In this document: positions 1 to 8,808 of the stretch, in pieces
Layout of the letters: every line of letters starts with the position of its first letter
Position numbering within the stretch: position 1 is the stretch's first letter
Source of the DNA: CAWDMN01 sp963803155
GTDB lineage: Bacteria > Acidobacteriota > Terriglobia > Versatilivoradales > Versatilivoraceae
Assembly (NCBI GenBank): GCA_963803155.1
Contig: CAWDMN010000072.1
Location: 18,213-82,212, forward strand
Direction of reading: 5' to 3'
DNA length: 64,000 bases
Position numbers and translations under genes: made by a program
The notes under the pieces: generated by a model
What the model was told of the DNA's origin: nothing
What the model saw: the letters and a program-made list of their open reading frames with translations, nothing else
Databases searched by the model: none

Positions 1-2999
1 AAGGCTTCATAGGCAGTGCCGACAAAATATTCCGCAATCAAGTCCCGTCCCCCCCGGTAGGGGCGTCCAATTTCGAATTGATCCGGATATTCCAGCGCGG
101 CTTCAAAATCTTTGAGAGCCTCGTGGCGCTTGCCGGTTTTAAAAAGCATCTGCCCCCGGAGCAGATGAGAAGCCATGTAGAGATTATGAACGTTTGAGGC
201 TTCATCATCGCCGCCCTCCCAGAGATGGAAATGACGATTGGAGAGCAGTGCGATGGCCCTATCGTAGTTGCCGGCCAAAATGAGCAATGAGATCTCCCTC
301 AACAGAGAATCATCCCGTTCGGCCACCACCGCATGATTTTTTTCCAGCATGGCGAGGCGCAGCGCGTGAGGTTTTCCGCTCGCTTCATAGAGTGTGTCCA
401 ATTCCAGGAAATAACGGGGATCCCGCGGATTGGCGGTAATGGCTTTTTCCATGCTGGAGGTTCCTTTAATGGCATCATTCTGAATGTGCCAATATCCCAT
501 GGCCAGATTCCGGTGGACAAATGGAAAGGCGGGATCCAGAGAACGAGCCTTTTCCCAAGACTGGATTGCTTTTTCCGGCTGCAAGTCGAACAAGAGATTC
601 CCCAGATAATAGGGCGCCCGCGGATCGGTTGGGTTTAAATGGATGGCTTCTTCAAGCACCGCGATGGATTCCAGCCGGAAGGGGAAGCACAAATCGGCGG
701 GCATTTTGGCCCCCAGTTGATAATGAGCGAGCGCTTTGGCGGAATCCTCTTTCCGGTTCCAATAATATCCGAGGTCATAATATACCATCGGATTGATGCG
801 GTTTTTATCGGGTGAGAGTTCCACCAGCCGGTTCAGGATCGAAATGGAATCGTCCCAGAGTCCGCACTTGGCGTAATCGGCGGCTAACTCCAGGTAAGAT
901 TGAACCTCGCCGCGCATCAGGCTTTCCAGGGCCTGGTTGGATTTCCAAGCCTGGTCTGCCTGTTGCATTCCGCCCTGAGCCAGAACCTTTTCTCTTCCCG
1001 CCCAGAAATCCAGGGGATCCAGCCCCAAAGACAGAGTGGCAATTGAATCCGCCTCCTGATAGTGGTCACTCTTGCGCAGCAGAGCCGCCTTTAAGTTCAG
1101 GGCTTTGGTGTTTTGGCTATTGGCGGAAATCGATTTCTCGACATGTTCCATTGCCTTGGCATAATTGCCCTGGCGGCAGAGAATTTCAGCCAGCGCCAAA
1201 TTGCCGGGCCCATTCCATGCACTACTCCAGGTCGCCTTCTCCAGAGCGTTCACCGATTCATTCCATTTGCCCTGAGCCTTCAGCGCCATTCCCAGGTAGT
1301 AAAAGGCCTCTCCATCTTTCGGGCTGGTATAATTGTGAGTGAGCCGCTCCAGGGCCTTCTGGAAACGCTGCTCAGCTTGCTTAAACATTCCCCGCTTCAA
1401 ATAGAGAATCCCCAAAGCTGTGTTGGCCCGTGTATCTCCAGGGTCTCGCCGCAAAGCCTCTTCGTAATATGGATAAGGTTCCCGTGACGGATTATAAAAC
1501 TGCTCGAGCCGTAAACCCGCCAAGTACAATTCTTCATTTGTCTTGATGTCTCTTGGCAGAGGAGGTGGTTCCACTGGTTTTGGAAGCGGGTCGTTCTTGG
1601 GCTTTGCCGCTTGGTAGCTAACCAGCTCACGGCCTTCGCGAGTCAGCAATACGGCGCGAAGGTCTTCCGCATTGGTTCCGGCGGCAATTGGAAGCTCTTT
1701 CACAAATGGCTTTTCTGGACCGATATCCATCGCGCCGTTCCATACTTTTTGTCCCTTATTGAAGAGCTGAACTTGTGCGCCCGCAAATTCCGAGGTGGTG
1801 TTGAAAGCCAACCGGACCAAATCACCCGGTTTAAGTTCCAGATTCATGGCGGCATCCAGGTTCGCGTTCTTGATTCCTTCTAATTCTCGAATCGGATACC
1901 AGTATTGTTTGACGGTTTTCACCTCGTAAGGTTGAGTCCAACTGTAGTCCGGCTGATTATCGGAATAAGCACCCGCCATTAATTCCAGATAAGGGCCATC
2001 CGAGTCAGTCAGAATCTTGTCCCACATGTACCCTTCCGGACCATTGGCAAACTCGAAAAATTTCTTTCCGGGCGAAACGAAGTGGTTTGAAAAATGGCAG
2101 ACTCCCGCTTGCTTGCCATGGTCGTAACCGCCGAAGAAGTCATCTTCATAATTCCAGGCGAATATGGAGACGGGTCGGGGGTGGTTTTTCCACCAACTGA
2201 TATCTACTCCTTTATAATCGACTCCCGCATAAGATTCCTGACCGATGGGCCAGTGAACGAATTCCCGCTTGGCATGCTGAGTCCCGAATTGCGTGCCGGG
2301 AGGAAAAATCACTTGGTAGTCCGGGTTGACGTGGACCGCCACATTGGCGAAATACAACATGGAATTGGCGACTGGAGTGCGGTTGAAAAGTTTGATGGTG
2401 GCTTCAATGTAAGACTTGTGAGGGTACAGAGTCAATCCCACAATCCATCGCATGCGATGTCGCCATTCCAGTTCCCCCACCCAGACCGTCTTGCTGCCAT
2501 CGGGATTTTCCACCATCCGGTAATCCACCGGCATGAAGGTTGAGGCGCGGTGATGATGGGGAATATTCCACTCCACCCCGCCGGAAATCCAGGCGCCGAC
2601 CATCCCGATCAGAGACGGTTTGATCACATGTTGCCGGTAGAAAAAATCGTAATTGTTGGTCTTGTCCACACCCGTGAATATGCGACCGCCAAGTTCAGGA
2701 AGAATGGAAAACTTGACGTATTCATTCTCCAGGTAGACCGCCCGGTAAGTTTTCTCCTGCTTTTTTTCGGCGAGACGGTCCATCAGCGGGTAAGGGTACA
2801 TCGGCCCCTTGGCCCCTTGATACGTCCGGCCGAAATAAAAAATCGGATTCAAATCAGGCGGCCCGGCGGGATATGTCGGGATTGTCAGATTTTCTTCCCA
2901 AAGCTTAATGTCCGCACCGGTTTGAGCCAGAGCGGGTATCAGGTTGATCAAAACCAATAGAAGGATTACTGCCGTGATTGATCCTAAAAACCGACGCAT
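1..2999 (-). CDS. Secreted DUF5107 / tetratricopeptide repeat protein, C-terminus outside window
   Basis: Reading is open from an ATG at 2999 to the left edge, at least 999 residues. A strong AGGAGG lies 8 bases before the ATG. The N-terminus (MRRFLGSITAVILLLVLINL, then an ALAQ cleavage-like site) is a signal peptide. Residues of about 40 to 380 match the DUF5107 beta-rich domain by features such as ELGGRIFTGVDKTNNYDFFY, WISGGVEWNIPHHHR and VNPDYQVIFPPGTQFG. From about residue 480 onward the protein is alpha-helical with TPR-like repeats (DPGDTRANTALGILYLKRG, NPTDPRAPYYLGNLLFDLQ). The family is known as exported proteins linked to carbohydrate utilisation, but no reaction is established. The gene stands alone, divergent from glnE. 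Family assignment is fairly sure; substrate is unknown. Confidence 0.85.
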   Translation of the reverse strand, partial: MRRFLGSITAVILLLVLINLIPALAQTGADIKLWEENLTIPTYPAGPPDLNPIFYFGRTYQGAKGPMYPYPLMDRLAEKKQEKTYRAVYLENEYVKFSILPELGGRIFTGVDKTNNYDFFYRQHVIKPSLIGMVGAWISGGVEWNIPHHHRASTFMPVDYRMVENPDGSKTVWVGELEWRHRMRWIVGLTLYPHKSYIEATIKLFNRTPVANSMLYFANVAVHVNPDYQVIFPPGTQFGTQHAKREFVHWPIGQESYAGVDYKGVDISWWKNHPRPVSIFAWNYEDDFFGGYDHGKQAGVCHFSNHFVSPGKKFFEFANGPEGYMWDKILTDSDGPYLELMAGAYSDNQPDYSWTQPYEVKTVKQYWYPIRELEGIKNANLDAAMNLELKPGDLVRLAFNTTSEFAGAQVQLFNKGQKVWNGAMDIGPEKPFVKELPIAAGTNAEDLRAVLLTREGRELVSYQAAKPKNDPLPKPVEPPPLPRDIKTNEELYLAGLRLEQFYNPSREPYPYYEEALRRDPGDTRANTALGILYLKRGMFKQAEQRFQKALERLTHNYTSPKDGEAFYYLGMALKAQGKWNESVNALEKATWSSAWNGPGNLALAEILCRQGNYAKAMEHVEKSISANSQNTKALNLKAALLRKSDHYQEADSIATLSLGLDPLDFWAGREKVLAQGGMQQADQAWKSNQALESLMRGEVQSYLELAADYAKCGLWDDSISILNRLVELSPDKNRINPMVYYDLGYYWNRKEDSAKALAHYQLGAKMPADLCFPFRLESIAVLEEAIHLNPTDPRAPYYLGNLLFDLQPEKAIQSWEKARSLDPAFPFVHRNLAMGYWHIQNDAIKGTSSMEKAITANPRDPRYFLELDTLYEASGKPHALRLAMLEKNHAVVAERDDSLLREISLLILAGNYDRAIALLSNRHFHLWEGGDDEASNVHNLYMASHLLRGQMLFKTGKRHEALKDFEAALEYPDQFEIGRPYRGGRDLIAEYFVGTAYEA

Positions 3000-3208
3000 C
3001 GCCTGCCTCCTGGAGTAAAATGGAAAAAATGCCGGGATTCCAAACCAATAACGATCGATGCTTTTATACGCTGGGAGGCGGGGGTTTTCAAGATTATTCG
3101 CAGACGCAGGATGGACTATAATTGAGGCGTCTGGCATCATTGTGCATTTTCTTCGTTCCCCCTTGATTCAATGGTTTTCCCCTGCGTCAGTTTCCTTTAA
3201 ACTGAGCA

Positions 3209-6200
3209 ATGAAATTCTTGGAGAGTACAAGAGCCAATATGCGTCCGGAAGATTTGTTGCTGGCGCCCGAATTAAGCCCTGAGCAGGTGGATCGAATTTT
3301 GCGGCCTTATGGCTTCAAAGATGCAAAGGCGGCCGATCGGAACTTGCAGTTGATGGCCAGTTCGCTCGATACTCGCGAAATGCTGGCTCGGCTGGTGGGT
3401 TCGATTCTGCAAGTCGCGGGCAAATCTCCGGATCCGGATGCGGCGTTGAATTTTTTTGAGCGTTTTCTCGCAAACACCTCCAGTCCTGCCTCTTTTCTTT
3501 CGTATTTGGCGGAGACTCCCGAGGCGCTTGAGCTTGTGATCCTATTATGCGGGACTTCTCCCTTTAGCGCCGAAATCCTTATTCGCAACCCGGAATATTT
3601 TCACTGGTTGATAGATCAATTGGGAGCTTCCTGGATCAAATCACGGGACCGCTATCTTCAAGAGGCCCGGCAAGGAATTGGAAACTTTGCGGAGGCTGCC
3701 GATCAGCTTCGTGCTCTGGCCCGTTACAAGCGGAGGGAAATGCTGCGAATTGGCGCACGCGACATTCTGCAGTTGGCCGGCGTCATGGCTACCGTGGCGG
3801 AACTCTCCTACCTTGCCGATACGGTGATTCATCAGGTATATGAAATTTGTCATGAACGGCTGGTGTGGCGTCATGGGCTCCCCATGTATGAAGATTCCGG
3901 CGGAGCGCCCCACAAGGCTCGTTTTGCGATTCTGGGCATGGGAAAGCTGGGCGGTGGTGAGCTGAATTACAGCTCGGACATTGACTTGATTTACTGTTTC
4001 GACGGGGAGAATGGCTTTACAGTCCCACCCGAAACGGATTCTACGAGCGGATTTCAGACAATTGCCAACACTGATTTTTTTACCCGGCTGGCCCAGGCCA
4101 TCACACGGGAACTCTCGGAGTTCACGGAGGAGGGTTATTTTTACCGGGTGGATTTACGTCTCCGGCCGGAGGGTGGAGCGGGCAATATTGCGGCCTCGTT
4201 GAATGCCTGCAAGAACTATTACTTTTCCTGGGGCGAAACTTTCGAACGCATGGCGCTGATCAAAGCCCGTCCCGTAGGCGGTTCGCGGCAGCTGGGGGAA
4301 GAGTTGTGCGAAGCGCTGCGTCCCTTCATTTATCGCACGTTCCTTGACTTGGCCGCTTTGGAGGAAATTCAGGAAATTAAGGGCCGCATTGAGACCAAGC
4401 TGGCGTCTCGCAGAATGACGGGCGCCCATGTCAAGTTGGGAGCGGGTGGAATCCGGGAGATTGAATTTTTCGTCCAAGCTTTGCAGTTGATTTATGGCGG
4501 CCGGGAATCGCAACTGCGGGAACGCAGCACCGTTCGGGCCTTGGAAAAATTGCTGGAGCGCGAATATTTGAGTTCCCGGGAGTATGACGAATTGCTCCAG
4601 GCTTATCTTTTTCTGCGCGACTTGGAACACAAGCTGCAAATGGTCCATCATCTTCAAACTCACGAACTGCCTGCCTCCTCCGGGGAACTCTACAAATGTG
4701 CGCGGCGCATGGGCTTTTCTGGCAAGACTCCAAAGGAGACCATCGGACAATTAGAGCGCCAATTCAAAACGCATGTCCGCAATGTGAGCCGGATGTTCAA
4801 TGATCTGATTTTAATGAAAAGAACTGGAACCAGCCGAGGGGGAATGCGTGAAGCAGCGCTGGTAATGAATAAGCAGATGCCCGAGTCCGAAGCTTTTGCC
4901 GTGATGCGGCTTTACCGGTTTTCTGATTTGAAGTCCGCCTGGCACCAAATCGGCTTGCTCCGAGATGCCCCGGCCTTCTCGCATTCTCCCTCGAAAATAC
5001 GGAATCTCCTGGCCAATCTGCTCCCCTCATTATTAAAGGGCTTGGGGGAGTGCCCGGACCCGGACGCTGGGCTCTCCGCTTTTGAGCGTTTTGCGGAAAC
5101 GTTTGGAGATCGGGAATCCCTCTATCTTTTGCTCAACGAAAACAATGAGGCATTGGATCGTCTTCTGCGGATTTTGTCTTCCAGTCCGTCTCTGGCCGAT
5201 TTTCTGTGCCGGAAACCGGAATTTTTCGATTCCATCATCCGGGCGGATCTTCTGGTAAAAGACAAGACTCTTGCTGGATTCACAGATGAACTGCGTGCTT
5301 TGTTGAGGGGACAAAAGGGGAATGAAGCGAAGCTCCGGGAGCTGCGCGGCTTTCAACAGAGGGAATGGTTCCGCATTGGCATGAAAGAATTGCTGGGCCA
5401 GATCAATCGCTCTCAGGCGGGTAGACAACTATCTTCACTGGCGGAGGCTTGTTTGCTCGGCGCTTATGAGTTGGCTTGCTTTCAGTTGGATGAGGAAAGA
5501 GAAGCCGGGCACTCCGCCTGGTTCGAGAAACGATTTGCCATCATGGCCATGGGAAAATTCGGCGGTGGCGACTTGAGTTACAGTTCGGATTTGGACTTGA
5601 TCTATTTCTATCGGGTGGGAGAGGAGGCGGAATCCGCCGAAACTCAAAAACGCTGCATTCAGCTTGCGGAAAAGCTTGATTCAATCCTCTCGGTTTCTAC
5701 GGGTGAAGGCAGCATCTACAAAATCGACACGCGCTTGCGGCCCGAAGGTCGCAAAGGGGAACTTGTAGTGGCTCTGCATCGATACCAGGAATATCTCCAG
5801 CGGCGGGCGGAAAATTGGGAAAGGCTGGCGCTGGTGCGTCACCGCTTTATTTTGGGACACAGCGCCATGCTGGAGTCGTTGCGCGAAATTATCGAATCTT
5901 ACGTTTTTCAGCCGGAACTTTCCGTCGAGGTGTTGAAGAATCTAGCTCATATCCGGCGCCGGATGGAGACGGAAGTTGGAAAGGAGTCAGAAAAGCAGTT
6001 CCATCTGAAAGTGGGAGCCGGCGGGTTGGTGGATGTGGAGTTTGCCGCTCAGATGCTGCAATTGAAGCATGGAAGCGAAATCCCCGCTTTGCGCAAATCC
6101 AATACCCAAGCGGCCCTGCGTCAATTGTGGCGAAGCCAAATCTTGTCCGAACCACTCTATGCGGATTTATCCAAAGGATATGAGTTTTTGAGGCTGCTTG

Positions 6201-6403
6201 AGAATCGGCTAAAACTGGCGATCCCTTATGGCTCCGCGACACTCAGCCGCTCCCCCGAATCAATGGAACGGTTTGCTCGTCTCTGCCGATTTGAAAGGAA
6301 ATTTAAAGACGACTCAGCCTCCCGTTTTGAAAAACATTACCTGCAAGTCACCCAAAAAAACCATCAGGCGTACCAGGCCGTCCTCAATTCCTTGATGGAA
6401 TGA
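3209..6403 (+). CDS. glnE: Bifunctional glutamine synthetase adenylyltransferase/deadenylylase
   Basis: A 1064-residue protein with the duplicated architecture of GlnE (E. coli 946 residues). Each half has a nucleotidyltransferase core, GMGKLGGGELNYSSDIDLIY near residues 243-262 and MGKFGGGDLSYSSDLDLIY near 781-799. Each core is followed by a DxRLRPEG motif (RVDLRLRPEGGAGN, KIDTRLRPEGRKGE) and a PII-uridylyltransferase-like helical domain. The N-terminal half is expected to remove AMP from glutamine synthetase and the C-terminal half to add it, in response to PII and glutamine. No glnA, glnB or glnD is nearby. No clear Shine-Dalgarno precedes 3209; an in-frame ATG at 3239 (MRPEDLLLAPELS) is a possible alternative start. 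The gene is monocistronic and converges on etfA. Confidence 0.95.
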   Translation: MKFLESTRANMRPEDLLLAPELSPEQVDRILRPYGFKDAKAADRNLQLMASSLDTREMLARLVGSILQVAGKSPDPDAALNFFERFLANTSSPASFLSYLAETPEALELVILLCGTSPFSAEILIRNPEYFHWLIDQLGASWIKSRDRYLQEARQGIGNFAEAADQLRALARYKRREMLRIGARDILQLAGVMATVAELSYLADTVIHQVYEICHERLVWRHGLPMYEDSGGAPHKARFAILGMGKLGGGELNYSSDIDLIYCFDGENGFTVPPETDSTSGFQTIANTDFFTRLAQAITRELSEFTEEGYFYRVDLRLRPEGGAGNIAASLNACKNYYFSWGETFERMALIKARPVGGSRQLGEELCEALRPFIYRTFLDLAALEEIQEIKGRIETKLASRRMTGAHVKLGAGGIREIEFFVQALQLIYGGRESQLRERSTVRALEKLLEREYLSSREYDELLQAYLFLRDLEHKLQMVHHLQTHELPASSGELYKCARRMGFSGKTPKETIGQLERQFKTHVRNVSRMFNDLILMKRTGTSRGGMREAALVMNKQMPESEAFAVMRLYRFSDLKSAWHQIGLLRDAPAFSHSPSKIRNLLANLLPSLLKGLGECPDPDAGLSAFERFAETFGDRESLYLLLNENNEALDRLLRILSSSPSLADFLCRKPEFFDSIIRADLLVKDKTLAGFTDELRALLRGQKGNEAKLRELRGFQQREWFRIGMKELLGQINRSQAGRQLSSLAEACLLGAYELACFQLDEEREAGHSAWFEKRFAIMAMGKFGGGDLSYSSDLDLIYFYRVGEEAESAETQKRCIQLAEKLDSILSVSTGEGSIYKIDTRLRPEGRKGELVVALHRYQEYLQRRAENWERLALVRHRFILGHSAMLESLREIIESYVFQPELSVEVLKNLAHIRRRMETEVGKESEKQFHLKVGAGGLVDVEFAAQMLQLKHGSEIPALRKSNTQAALRQLWRSQILSEPLYADLSKGYEFLRLLENRLKLAIPYGSATLSRSPESMERFARLCRFERKFKDDSASRFEKHYLQVTQKNHQAYQAVLNSLME

Positions 6404-6472
6404 TTCCCTTCAGCAAAAGCCGCGGTAGCCTTTTATAAAAAGTCGTCAGCGCCGTTGCCCCTCTTGGCAAAA

Positions 6473-6575
6473 CCAAAAGCGCGAAGTGGAAACGAGCGAT
6501 CAGCCGAGCTATGCCTGCATTGCACAACCTATGCACGGCAACCCTGATCACTCGCTGTCGCTTCGTGCTTCTTGG
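6473..6575. repeat. Long imperfect inverted repeat between convergent genes
   Basis: Left arm 6473-6503 and right arm 6544-6575 pair over about 30 bases with a few mismatches; the core is GAGCGATCAG against CTGATCACTCGC. They enclose a 40-base loop. It sits exactly between the 3' ends of glnE (plus) and etfA (minus). A bidirectional transcription terminator or a mobile palindrome is plausible. No U-tract follows either arm, so intrinsic termination is not proven. Confidence 0.6.
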
Positions 6576-6588
6576 CCGAATCACCGTT

Positions 6589-7617
6589 CTAAGATAGCAG
6601 GGCGTTCACTTTTCGCATGACTTCGAAAGCGTCGGCGACATAAAGCACATCGGCCTTGCCCTGAGCCCAGCCACAATTTGGATTCAAATTGACGGCGCGG
6701 CGCTCGTTGATAAAGCGCCAGCCCACGGCGTGAGGCTCTTCTCCGTGACAACAGGTGGAGAGCCCCTTGGGGTGCCGCGGCGTGGCGCCCGTCTGCCCGA
6801 CCTGATTCAAGTGGGTCATGAATTTCAGCACCGTATGCCCTTCACCGCTGAGATCCACCAGCGACTTGCTTCCGCCTAGTGAGGCCTGAGTCTTGTGGAG
6901 GAATTCAAGAATGATCGTTTCCGCCTCGGCGGCATGATTTTTTCCATCCGCCTGGAGCTTGGTCCATCCCGCTCCTGCCACAAAGAGAATTGAAGCATCG
7001 GGGCGGATAGTTTGCTCGTCGGCTGGCGGCGCCTGGATTCCGGCAACTTGAGTGCGCAATTGGGCGGTGTCTAAAGAGACTGAGAGCATCTCCAGGGTGA
7101 TATTACCAGCTTCCCCCTTCCATGCCTCCTGGCAGCCGGGATCGAGCGCGATTACCCAGGGACGGCGCGATCTTTGAATGGAGGCTTCCATACGTTGACG
7201 GTAGTACCACCGACTCAACTGGATGGTTCCCGCGCTGACCGAAACCCCCGTCACGTGTGTATCGATTTGCCCGCCCAACCGATGGGTTAAACCAGCCAGC
7301 ACCCGGCTCCAGCGAGAGGTTCCCGGTGCGATGATGACCGTTGCCCCCGCGGCTTGAGCCAGGACTTCCGTGGCAGCAATATCCGTGGAATATCGGGATT
7401 GAGCAAACTCCGCTCCAGCCACACCCAACCACCGGGAGGCGCCGAAACCGCCGATTCCATTTGCCGCCGTTTGAACCTCAGGTCCAATCAAACCCACCGC
7501 CAAAGAAGAGCCATCGAGCTGGCCCTGCAATTTTCGAGCTGCGCTCAACGATTCCAGCGCGGCCTTACACAAGGTTCCATCCGCTTCCGTGTGTGCCAAG
7601 AACAATATCTTTTCCAT
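6589..7617 (-). CDS. etfA: Electron transfer flavoprotein alpha subunit (divergent)
   Basis: 342 residues, last gene of the acd-etfQO-etfB-etfA operon, with an AGGAAAC ribosome site before the ATG. The N-terminal half is an ETF alpha/beta-type alpha-beta domain (MEKILFLAHTEADG). The C-terminal half is recognisable as the ETF alpha FAD domain by QVGQTGATP near residue 275 and a closing segment (ADVLYVADAFEVMRKV) equivalent to the usual AD-GIVGDLFEVVP. The classical FAD signature (YIAxGISGAxQHxAG) is replaced by GLSTCCHGEEPHAVGW. ETF carries electrons from acyl-CoA dehydrogenases to ETF-quinone oxidoreductase in the cytoplasm. Assignment rests on context as much as motif; cofactor content is uncertain. 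Confidence 0.82.
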   Translation of the reverse strand: MEKILFLAHTEADGTLCKAALESLSAARKLQGQLDGSSLAVGLIGPEVQTAANGIGGFGASRWLGVAGAEFAQSRYSTDIAATEVLAQAAGATVIIAPGTSRWSRVLAGLTHRLGGQIDTHVTGVSVSAGTIQLSRWYYRQRMEASIQRSRRPWVIALDPGCQEAWKGEAGNITLEMLSVSLDTAQLRTQVAGIQAPPADEQTIRPDASILFVAGAGWTKLQADGKNHAAEAETIILEFLHKTQASLGGSKSLVDLSGEGHTVLKFMTHLNQVGQTGATPRHPKGLSTCCHGEEPHAVGWRFINERRAVNLNPNCGWAQGKADVLYVADAFEVMRKVNALLS

Positions 7618-7761
7618 TTCGTTTCCTGTTCAATAATTTTTTGGGAAATCCCCCTCCGCGGATAGCTCAGGGTGATCGCTCCACAATTTCACATTCCAGT
7701 CAAATAACCAAAATCAAGGTGATTGAAATCCGCCATCTGCCATCTGAGGTTTGAGTTCTCT

Positions 7762-8571
7762 TCACCCCTTGATCCATTCAATAATTTCGCGGGCGATTTC
7801 ATCGGTGGACATGTCTTTCAAGATTTTAGTTTCCCGGCGTTGTTTGGGCAGAGAGACCTGGGCAAATGTCAATCCCTCGTTGGTCACTTTGCCCGGCTTG
7901 GCTTTTTGCAGCGCCGGCATGACAGTTCGCATATTGATCATCCCCACTTGGGGATTGTTTGGAGGTTCCGGCAAATTACCCGTGGCCCAACCGAACAGGG
8001 CCGGAGGAGCCTGGCAAGTGGAAACTTGATGCTTCCCCCCTTCGATTCTTTCCAAGATGCGGAAAGATCCATCCGAATTGATTTTCAGCTCGTCGACACC
8101 CTGAAATTGGTCCGTAATACCCAGCCGCTCGCCCACGATCTGCATGGTAGCGCCAGTCCCGCGGGAAGCAGACTCCCAGCCGCCGAAGACTAGCAATTTG
8201 GATTTGTCGAGTTCTGGGATGGATTGTATGGTTTCGGCCAAAAGCGCGGCCACTTCGCCGGCTTCCGTGAATCCGCCCGCTGGACCATCAATGGCAATCA
8301 ATTCAAACGGGACTTTTTGAGCAATGGTCATCATCACTTGTTGCAGTTTGGCTTTGGGACCCAGACTGACCAGCCAGACTTTGCTCCCAGCCACATTCTT
8401 AGCCAGATTGGCCGCTTCAAATAAAGCGTGGCCAGCCCAAGGGTCCAATACGGCCGGAAGCATCATTTCGTTTTTTAAAGCCGGTCCAGAGGGTGTCGAG
8501 ATTGGCTCGAGAGTTTGCAGCGGATCAGGAACAATGCTGCCGCAAACCACGATTTGATATCCTGTACTCAT
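7762..8571 (-). CDS. etfB: Electron transfer flavoprotein beta subunit
   Basis: 269 residues starting MSTGYQIVVCGSIVPDP, with AAGGAG 7 bases before the ATG. The features are those of ETF beta: a conserved DP after the first strand, a LDPWAGHALFEAANLAK segment equivalent to the usual NPYDExALExA, and an SKLLVFGGWESASRGTGATM segment equivalent to LIlxGxqSxDgxxgqvg. It forms the AMP- and FAD-holding heterodimer with the alpha subunit encoded 144 bases downstream. It is separated from the ETF-QO gene by 237 bases that hold two blocks of TCAGTGG-type repeats. It is divergent from typical ETF beta, as is its partner. Confidence 0.85.
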   Translation of the reverse strand: MSTGYQIVVCGSIVPDPLQTLEPISTPSGPALKNEMMLPAVLDPWAGHALFEAANLAKNVAGSKVWLVSLGPKAKLQQVMMTIAQKVPFELIAIDGPAGGFTEAGEVAALLAETIQSIPELDKSKLLVFGGWESASRGTGATMQIVGERLGITDQFQGVDELKINSDGSFRILERIEGGKHQVSTCQAPPALFGWATGNLPEPPNNPQVGMINMRTVMPALQKAKPGKVTNEGLTFAQVSLPKQRRETKILKDMSTDEIAREIIEWIKG

Positions 8572-8596
8572 TAGCTACTCCTTAACGTAGAGGGTG

Positions 8597-8802
8597 TCAG
8601 TTGTCAGTGGTCAGAGGTTAGTGGTCAGTGGCAGGCGAATAAATTTCTGGCGGGACGTCGTCCCGGCCTGCAGGAATCGACATTTGTGGCAATAAAAAAA
8701 TCGACTCAATATCGTCGACTTCTGCAACTCATGCACACAAGTCTGAATTACATTTGCCTCCAACCGATGATCACTGACAATTGACAACTGGCACCTGACA
8801 CC
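8597..8802. repeat. Two blocks of TCAGTGGTCAG-type short repeats plus small palindromes
   Basis: The etfQO-etfB spacer contains TGTCAGTTGTCAGTGGTCAG and relatives at 8597-8636. The inverted equivalent (CACTGACAATTGACAACTGG) lies at about 8768-8800. The two blocks could pair with each other. Between them is a GGGACG-T-CGTCCC palindrome at about 8653. Similar strings occur in other spacers of this window (21,359; 42,788). Confidence 0.5.
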
Positions 8803-8808
8803 TGATTT

